The notes under the pieces: model-generated
What the model saw: the letters and a program-made list of their open reading frames with translations, nothing else
Databases searched by the model: none
What the model was told of the DNA's origin: nothing
NCBI GenBank assembly: GCA_007115705.1
Contig: QXEO01001137.1
Coordinates: 682,001-746,000, forward strand
Origin: Dactylis glomerata
Taxonomy: Eukaryota > Streptophyta > Magnoliopsida > Poales > Poaceae
Length of the DNA: 64,000 nt
Direction of reading: 5' to 3'
Made by a program: the position numbers and the translations under genes
Part shown: piece by piece, positions 56,520 to 64,000 of the stretch
Layout: each line of letters starts with the position of its first letter
Position numbering within the stretch: position 1 is the stretch's first letter

Positions 56520-58128
56520 TGATACGTCTCAAACATATCTATAATTTCTGATGCTCCATGCTTGTTTTTACACCATTTGCTTAGTGTTTCGTTACACTTC
56601 GTGGCATTTTTATGCATTTTCCGGAACTAACCTATTAACAAGATGCCACGGTGCCAGTTCCCTGTTTTTTGCTATTTTTGTGTTTCAGAAAAGTTACATA
56701 GGAAATATTCTTGGAATTGGATGAAACAAAAGCCAAACATCCAGAAATTCACCGAAGCTCCTGGAGAACCGAAGAGGAGATGGAGTGGGGCCACGCGGGG
56801 CCCTGTGTGGCCGCCTCGGTCCACTTCTAACGATGCCCCTTCGCCTATAAAGACCCCTCGATGGGAAAAACCTAAATACCCGATCACTTTTCCAGAATAC
56901 ATCGCGATCCGCCGCCGTCGTCGACCCGAGATCAGGAGGGTCCAGAAGCTCTTCCCGGCACCCTGCCGGAGAGGGGAATCGCCACCGGAGGTCTTCTTCA
57001 TCGACATGCTTGCCTCTGGCGCGATGAGTGAGTAGTCTACCTTGGACTATGGGTCCATAGCAGTAGCTAGATGGTTGTCTTCTCCACCATGTGCTTCATG
57101 TTTAGATCTTGTGAGCTGCCTTACATGATCGAGATCACCGTTATGTAATTCTACATGTTGTGTTTGTTGGGATCCGATGAATATTGGTGTTATGATTGAG
57201 TTGATGTGCTGAATATTATCTTATGTTATCTCTATATTGTTTATGATCTTGCATGCTCTCCGTTGTTAGTAGCTATCTTGGCCGAGTAGATACAAGTGAC
57301 TCCAAGAGGGGGTATTTATGCTCGATAGTTGGGCTCATGCCTCTATTTAATCTGGGGGAGTGACAGAAACCTCTAAGGTTGTAGATGTGTTGTTGCCACT
57401 AGGGATAAAACAACATTCATATGCTCAAGGGCATATGCTTTGTTTACATTACACACTTTGCTTAATGCAGTTATCTGTTGTTCGCAACTTAATACTTGTG
57501 GAGTTCTCGGATTGATTTGCCACAAGTGGATTATTAGTCATAGATGCAGTTGGATGGCAGTGTATGTATCTTGTTGTAATGCCCAGAGTAAATCTCATAG
57601 TGATCCTCTCGACATATGCACGTTGTCTTTATTCTATCAATTGCCCAACTGTAATTTGTTTACCCAGCATGTGTTATTTTATCTTATGGAGAGACACCAC
57701 TAGTGAACGGTGGATCCCGGTCCTATTTCCATTATATTGCTATCACCTGTTTACTTTACTCGCACTGTTTACTTTACTCACATACTACTATTGCTTTCCA
57801 CTCGATACACTCATACCCTTTGTTTCAAGCAAACCGGTGAGATTGACAACCTCATCGTAAGTTGGGAATAAAGTATTTGGTTGTGTTCTGTGCAGGTTCC
57901 ACGTTGCTACTAGTTGAAGACGCGCTAACAAGATATCGTTAACGGCGCCCTTGTTGGAGTGTCACTAGGCTAGCAAGCATCACCTTCTTGAGTTCGGCTT
58001 TTTCCTACTGGACGATTAAACCTTGGTTTCTTACTAAGGGAAAAACTTGCTGCTACATTCATCAAACCTTCTCTTGGGGTTTCCCAACTGGCCGGTCATT
58101 TACCGCGCCATCAATAGCAATCAAGACA
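56520..58128 (+). repeat. 5' LTR of element H (type 1)
   Basis: 1609 bp, TGATACG to AAGACA. Compared with the 3' LTR it lacks about 45 bp of GC-rich sequence near 56800. Confidence 0.85.
56846..56852 (+). promoter_or_regulatory. Predicted TATA box in the 5' LTR of H
   Basis: TATAAAG about 330 bp into the LTR; the matching box in the 3' LTR is at 63095-63101. Confidence 0.5.
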
Positions 58129-58133
58129 TTTTC

Positions 58134-58151
58134 TGGTGCCGTTGCCGGGGA
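58134..58151 (+). promoter_or_regulatory. Primer binding site of element H
   Basis: TGGTGCCGTTGCCGGGGA, 5 bp after the LTR; one base from the tRNA-Asp complement. Confidence 0.8.
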
Positions 58152-58308
58152 AAAAGAAGACTTCTGCAAGGGGAGTTTCGCACGCACATCCTTTATTTTG
58201 TTTTAAGTTTTGCTTTACTTTATTTTTACTTGTTTCATTTTATCAAAAACACAAAAAATTAGTTTCCTTTATAGTTGTTTTTACTTGTCTGCTTTTAGCT
58301 TTGCTAGA

Positions 58309-59415
58309 ATGGCTACTCATGAGAACACCAAGTTGTGTGATTTTACTAGCACTAATAATAGTGATTTTATCTGCACTCCAATTGCGCCACCTGCTCCTGC
58401 TGCAGATTTTTATGAGAATGAAATCTATGATAAAGAATTGCCCTACTCATGGACTGAATACTTGGATGATTGTCCAAACTTTTTATGCATGACTGAATTT
58501 TTCTTCAAGGAACCTATTGGATTCAGTTGCTGGAGGCACTTTATGTCCCTTACCTTGGGCACCGCAATGAAGTTTCTCGACAATATGATGGTAAATTACT
58601 CTGAATGGCACACCGAGAGAGCTCCACAAGGTAAGAAGGTAAATTCTGTTGAGGAAACCTCTTCCTTGAGTGATAAGATTGATGCTATTATGCTTATGCT
58701 TTCTAATGATAGGACTCATGTAGATCCTATTAATGTTCCTTTAGCCTCTTTGGTTGCTCAAGAAGAGCATGTTGATGTAAACTTCATTAGAAATAATAAT
58801 TTCAACAATAATGCTTATAGGAACAATTTTGCTAGTAACAATTATAGGCCGTTTCCTTCTAATGGTGATAATAGCTATCTTGGTAGACCTAAAATGCCTA
58901 GTGAAGAAAGAATTTTTGAACTTGAAAAGGCTACCAAGAATTTTATGCAGGCGCAATATGAGCAGAACAGGGCTTTCACCAAGACTATGGAGGAGCAATC
59001 AGCTCTGTTGAGGACTATTAGTCATCAACTTGAAAATTTAAACAAGGCTATTCCTGAGTTGCAAGCTAAGGTTTCCAAAGCTGAAACCGATATTTCGTCT
59101 TTGTCTAATGCGCAATCTTCTTTGGTTAACAGAATGTCCGCTAAGCCTGATCCTTTTGCCACTTCTAATGCTATCCAAGTTAGAATTGATGAAAATGTTA
59201 AGATGCTAACAGAATTACATGCCAGGTGGGAAAGAGAAGATGAGATTGCTAGGAAGATGAAGGTATGTACCATTACTATCTCTAATGATGTTATTCCTAA
59301 TGCTAGCAATCCTCTTACTTTGATTGGTGTAGAGAAAACTCCTACTCCTAGTGTTAAAAAGCCTAAAACAGCAAAAACTTTTTCTCAAAAGAGTGCTGAA
59401 TTTTTTGGAGTGTAG
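58309..59415 (+). CDS. Gag-like protein of element H
   Basis: 368 codons from ATG (MATHENTKLCDF). I chose this start because it sits in the same leader context as the gag start of A, although the frame is open further upstream. The N-terminal part lacks a full capsid domain. Residues about 160-200 are Asn-rich (NNNFNNNAYRNNF), as in the C-terminal part of Athila Gag. Residues about 215-310 look like a coiled coil (LLRTISHQLENLNKAIPEL). A basic tail ends in SAEFFGV. No CCHC knuckle is present. The N-terminal truncation suggests that even this copy makes a partial Gag. Confidence 0.65.
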   Translation: MATHENTKLCDFTSTNNSDFICTPIAPPAPAADFYENEIYDKELPYSWTEYLDDCPNFLCMTEFFFKEPIGFSCWRHFMSLTLGTAMKFLDNMMVNYSEWHTERAPQGKKVNSVEETSSLSDKIDAIMLMLSNDRTHVDPINVPLASLVAQEEHVDVNFIRNNNFNNNAYRNNFASNNYRPFPSNGDNSYLGRPKMPSEERIFELEKATKNFMQAQYEQNRAFTKTMEEQSALLRTISHQLENLNKAIPELQAKVSKAETDISSLSNAQSSLVNRMSAKPDPFATSNAIQVRIDENVKMLTELHARWEREDEIARKMKVCTITISNDVIPNASNPLTLIGVEKTPTPSVKKPKTAKTFSQKSAEFFGV

Positions 59416-59417
59416 GA

Positions 59418-60080
59418 GATGATAGCTCTATTTCCTTTAATGATTTTGATGTTGATGGCTGCAATATATCTGAAGTTATTTTGTTCTTGCAAAAGCTTGC
59501 TTTGACTCCCAATGCTAGTTCTTTAAATGTTGCTTTTACTAAGCATATTACCAATGCTCTTATGAAAATTAGGGATGAAAATTTGAAGGAAAAAGCTTCT
59601 ATTCCCAAGAAGTTAGAAGATGGTTGGGAACCCATCATTGATATGCATGTTAATGGTTTTGATTGCCATGCTTTATGTGATCTAGGTGCTAGTATTTCTA
59701 TTATGCCTAGAAAAATTTATGACATGCTTGATTTACCACCGCTTGAAAAGTGTTATTATGATGTTCCTATTGCTGATGTTGCTAAGAAGAAACCTTTAGG
59801 AAGGATTAATGATGTTCTTATTATGGTTAACAATAATCTTGTTCCCGTTGATTTTCTTGTCATGGATGTTGAATGCAATGCTTCATGTCCTATTATTTTG
59901 GGAGGACCCTTTCTTCGAACTGTAGGTGCCATCATTAATATGAGGGAAAGCACCATCAAATATCAATTCCCACTCAAGAAAGGTATGGAACACTTCCCTA
60001 GGAAGAGAAACAAATTGCTTTTTGACTCTATTCTTAGAGGAAATTATGAGCTTGATGCTTCATCACTTGATATTACTTGA
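59418..60080 (+). CDS. Retropepsin-like protease of element H, in the -1 frame relative to gag
   Basis: 221 codons. The active-site motif is CDLGASISIMP, with Asp at 59679-59681, where other retropepsins have D-S/T-G. The fold's later ILGGPFLRT motif is present. A short helix-rich domain precedes it (about 59480-59600). The frame ends at 60080 in DIT, as in A. It starts where gag stops: either a programmed frameshift around TTTTTT (59401-59406) or a two-base change at the TAG makes the two frames. No ATG lies near its start. It would cleave Gag; no polymerase follows. Confidence 0.65.
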   Translation, partial: DDSSISFNDFDVDGCNISEVILFLQKLALTPNASSLNVAFTKHITNALMKIRDENLKEKASIPKKLEDGWEPIIDMHVNGFDCHALCDLGASISIMPRKIYDMLDLPPLEKCYYDVPIADVAKKKPLGRINDVLIMVNNNLVPVDFLVMDVECNASCPIILGGPFLRTVGAIINMRESTIKYQFPLKKGMEHFPRKRNKLLFDSILRGNYELDASSLDIT

Positions 60081-62723
60081 TTCGCACTTTCTGCGCCTAG
60101 CTCAAAGGCGTTAAAGAAAAGCACTCTTGGGAGATAACCCAATGTTTTTACTTTCAGTTCTTTTTCTTTTATTTGAGTCTTGGAAGTTATTACTACTGTA
60201 ATAACCGCTCCTTATCTTTTTTATTTCGTTTTTGTGCCAAGAGAAGCCTCTAATTTGAGTGAGGTAAGATTTGGGGATGTTGCTGTCCTGAAACAGTATT
60301 CGTTGCTGCACCGTAAAAATTCGTGAAAATTATCAGAATATCTTTTGGACCTGCGATTTCTTGAGCATATGCCCCTGGTTATATCCAAACTTTCATTAGT
60401 AATACACTTTTTTATTTGAGCAACAGAAAACCCTCTAAAAATTCGACCTTTGTCAGCTGTTCTGTTTTGACAGATTTCTGCCAATATTTGTGTTTGCCGC
60501 TTTATCGCTTTCTTTTTTAGTTCTTTTGATCACGGAACTTTTGGGGAAGTTGCTACAGTAGTATATGCTTTATATGTGATGGTTTTGAGTTGAAACTGAA
60601 GCAAAAAGGGTTGATTCATTGCTATGCTTACACTAATGTTGCTAATAGAATTGTGTTTAGTTTTGTACGAAGGAAGTTTTCAAGTGTAGGGATTGGAGAA
60701 TGATGAGATGAGTTGAAGAATGGACAAAAGCTCAAGCTTAGGGATGCCCATGTCACCCCAAGAAATATCCAAGAGGTACAAGCATCAAAGCTTGGGGATG
60801 CCCCCAAGGCACCCCTTCTTCATCGGCAAAAATTAGGTCACCTTTCAACACACTATATTTTTATTGCTTCATGCATTATGCGTTTTTCTTGGAGCATCAG
60901 TTGTTTTTAGTTTTCAGTTTTGTTTAGTTTTGTTTGCTGCAATAAATGGTTGGACCCCAACAAATTCCTTTTGGAGAAGTTGACTTGCTTTTCATTTGCC
61001 AAGAACACTCAGTTTTTCACTCTTATCGTTTCAACGAGTGTTCTCTTTTTCTAGAACTGCGTTTAGCTTTCGTTTTTTCCCTTGATTTTTGTTCAGATCT
61101 TGTTATATCTCTTTATCAAGGTATATTTTTACCTCTGGTATATGTTGGTTTTCATCAAAAGTGTTGTTTCAAAAAGGTTTGAATGGTGTTGGAAAAGAGA
61201 AAAAGCTTTATGCAAAAAAGTGGTATAAAAAGGAGCTTGTGTAGACTGCGACCTAGGCTTTTGCATGTCGTGCTTGATGTCTTTTTGATAGGATGCTTAG
61301 TGGTTTTGCTGTAGCATGACTTGTCTCAAATGACTGTGATTGCTTAATGAGCCTTTGAAAAAAATCATGCGTTGTTTTAATTATTTGGAAGCATTATTTT
61401 GGTTTTCTCCTTTGATGCTTTATTTGGGTTGATTTGGCGCATGCTCACACATGTTTGACTCATACAAAGTCGCCATAAGCCTCTATGATCATTTAGTTTT
61501 TGACTTGTGATGCCATCTTATGCTTCTTTTAATGTTGCTTTGTCGCTATGCATGATTATGGCCGTTATTGCTCTCTTAGATGGTCGCTCCCAGTCTTTTG
61601 CTAACCCTCATTTTGTATTGAGTATGAGCTCTACTCGTGCATCCAACTCCTAAAAACCAAGTTTGCCATTGTGTTCACTATAAATTCCTATGCATGGTAT
61701 TTGTAAGCCATTCCAAGTAAATTTTCATATGCTACCTTTCAAAACTTTCAACTACTTCTCATTTTGTGCCACTGTTTTTAGCTCATGAGGACGTAGTGGT
61801 CGGAATTGCTATCTTCCATATTAAATTAAGTACCCCTTGACTAGGCAGCTTCATCTGCTCGTCATTAATTTTGCATGAGAGCTGGTCAGACCATTGCAAT
61901 CAAATTGTAAAAAAGAAAAAAAGGCACTCCTCCATGGTATGTGAATGTTGGTGGGCACCCGATGGAATCGGTTAGCCATGGTTTGAGAAAGGAAAAAAGG
62001 TGGGGAGGAGTGCCAAAGCTTTATAAAAGAGCACCAATGTGCCAAATTTTCAAAGAACTCGGAACCGCTCTCACTTGTTTATTATGGAAGATAGTAAGAC
62101 CCCATTGCTAGTCGTTGACATGAAACAACCAGCTCTCAAAACCTAATTTTTATCTCTCTGTTTTACAAATGAAAAGCTCTAGCACATGTTTAATCACTGC
62201 TTCCCTCCGCGAAGGGCCTTTCTTTTACTTTTTTGTTGAGTCACCACCTTCTATCTTTATGCACCGTCTAAGAGAGCATAGTTGTCATTCTGAGTATAAT
62301 GTGCATTGTCCCAAAGTTTTCATTGATTGATTCATGATGTTGGTTTCACTTGTTCTTAAATTACTTGTATCTAGTCGCCCTCTTAAACTTGAAGGTGTCC
62401 TATGCATTTATGTTTTGCTCTCTCTTGAAGGACAAGCTGAAAACCATTTGTATGTTTTTCCATATGATTTGAACACACGTTTGACTTTCATTGTTTCATT
62501 TTCATGATCTTTCATTTGTATTCTTTTTCATGTTATAACATGGTTGCTAAGTTTTTTCTATCAAGATTATGTCTTTCATGCCCATGTTTTAAGTTCTTTT
62601 GATCCCAGCGCACAACGCTTACATAGATGATCAAGATTGTGTAGGTGCATGTCACCTCAAAAATTATTTCTTTTGTTATCACTTACCTACTCGAGGATGA
62701 GCAGGAGTTAAGCTTGGGGATGC
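60081..62723 (+). other. 3' noncoding module of element H
   Basis: Shared module. An 88-bp piece at 61823-61910 has no counterpart in the other copies. The PPT-like pair lies near 60735 and 60787 (the first with one change) and the polypurine tract at 62710-62723. No gene. Confidence 0.75.
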
Positions 62724-64000
62724 TGATACGTCTCAAACGTATCTATAATTTTTGATGCTCCATGCTTGTTTTTACACCATTTGCTTAGTGTTTCATTACA
62801 CTTTGTGGCATTTTTTTGCATTTTCCGGAACTAACCTATTAACAAGATGTCACAGTGCCAGTTCCCTGTTTTCTGCTGTTTTTGTGTTTCAAAAAAGTTA
62901 CACAGGAAATATTCTCGGAATTGGACGAAATAAAAGCCAAACATCCAGAAATTCACCGAAGCTTCCAGAGAACCAAAGAGGAGACGGAGTGGGGCCACGA
63001 GGGGCCCACACAACAGGGCGGCGCGGCCCAGGGCTAGGCTGCGCCCCCTATGTGTGTGGCCGCCTCGGTCCACTTCTGACGATGCCCCTTCGTCTATAAA
63101 GACCCCCCGACGGGAAAAACCTAAATACCCGATCACTTTTCTAGAATACATCGCGATCCACCGCCATCGTCGACCCGAGATCGGGAGGGTCTAGAAGCTC
63201 TTCCCGGCACCCTGCCGGAGAGGGGAATCACCACCGGAGGTCTTCTTCATCACCATGCTTGCCTCCGACGCGATGAGTGAGTAGCCTACCTTGGACTATG
63301 AGTCCATAGCAGTAGCTAGATGGTTGTCTTCTCCACCATGTGCTTCATGTTTAGATCTCGTGAGCTGCCTTACATGATCGAGATCACCGTTATGTAATTC
63401 TACATGTTGTGTTTGTTGGGATCCGATGAATATTGGTGTTATGATTGAGTTGATGTGCTGAATATTATCTTATGTTATCTCTATGTTGTTTATGATCTTG
63501 CATGCTCTCCGTTGTTAGTAGCTATCTTGGCCGAGTAGATACTAGTGACTCCAAGAGGGGGTATTTATGCTCAATAGTTGGGCTCATGCCTATATTTAAT
63601 CTGGGGGAGTGACAGAAACCTCTAAGGTTGTAGATGTGCTATTGCCACTAGGGAGAAAACAACATTCATATGCTCAAGGGCATATGCTTTGTTTACATTA
63701 CACACTTTGCTTAATGCAGTTATCTGTTGTTCGCAACTTAATACTTGTGGAGTTCTCGGATTGATTCGCCGCAAGTGCATTATTAGTCATAGATGCAGTT
63801 GGATGGCGGTCTATGTATCTTGTTGTAATGCCCAGAGTAAATCTCATAGTGATCCTCTCGACATATGCACGTTGTCTTTATTCTATCAATTGCCCAACTG
63901 TAATTTGTTTACCCAGCATATGTTATTTTATCTTATGGAGAGACACCACTAGTGAACTATGGATCCCGGTCCTATTTCCATTATATTGCTATCACCTGTT
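62724..64000 (+). repeat. 3' LTR of element H, cut by the window end
   Basis: The first 1277 bp, very similar to the 5' LTR apart from the ~45-bp GC-rich piece that is present here and missing there. Confidence 0.85.

Larger units (their letters stand above)
56520..64000 (+). mobile_element. Element H: Athila-like element with gag and protease, right end outside the window
   Basis: 5' LTR 56520-58128, primer site, gag ORF, protease ORF in another frame, 3' module, polypurine tract and a 3' LTR that runs out of the window. No reverse transcriptase, RNase H or integrase. It inserted into G; if intact, the base pairs after its 3' LTR should be ATCCC (56515-56519). Confidence 0.85.

Noticed and set aside
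1..64000. tRNA genes suggested by primer-site matches
   Set aside because: Only the 3'-end complements used as primer sites are present; no cloverleaf around them.

Overview
The window is intergenic DNA from a large, repeat-rich grass genome, most likely Triticeae (wheat, barley, rye or Aegilops). The grounds are nested LTR retrotransposons filling the whole window, LTRs beginning TGATACGTCTCAAACGTATC, an Angela/BARE-like Copia element, a Tat-lineage Gypsy element and a Helitron whose 3' end is a hairpin followed by CTAG. I found no host gene, tRNA, rRNA or CRISPR array. This is recognition from memory; no database was searched.

Layout. 1-5390: end of a non-autonomous Athila-like element (A) with an intact gag-like ORF and its 3' LTR. 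5421-23234: an element (X) with a ~3.7-kb LTR, a truncated 5' LTR and only ~450 bp of internal DNA. Its 3' LTR is split by a complete minus-strand Copia element (7902-20394, TSD ACCTA). The 3' LTR of that Copia element carries two tail-to-tail Helitron copies, which form a ~2.43-kb palindrome (8537-13415). 23235-29445: a decayed minus-strand Tat-lineage Gypsy element, with an antisense GC-rich ORF (23315-23896) encoding AT-hook-like motifs and a B3-like domain.

29446-64000: a mosaic of at least seven further Athila-like elements (B-H). They share the first ~350 bp of the LTR and a ~2-3-kb 3' noncoding module, but carry different LTR 3' halves and four different coding modules. B and C hold the same dead gag. 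D (33898-40642, minus strand, TSD AGAGA, inside the LTR of C) is an internally deleted relative of E. E and F share one LTR. G is an inverted fragment. H encodes Gag and protease but no polymerase. None of the Athila-like copies shows reverse transcriptase, RNase H or integrase, so all would have depended on enzymes supplied in trans.

The main points of interest are the Helitron palindrome and its junctions, the antisense AT-hook/B3 ORF in the Tat element, the modular exchange among the Athila-like copies (including one leader with two primer binding sites), internal duplicates of the polypurine tract, and copies amplified after their gag had died. Most element boundaries come from TG..CA ends, PBS, PPT and TSDs read by eye and should be good to a few bases; junctions of truncated fragments are less certain.
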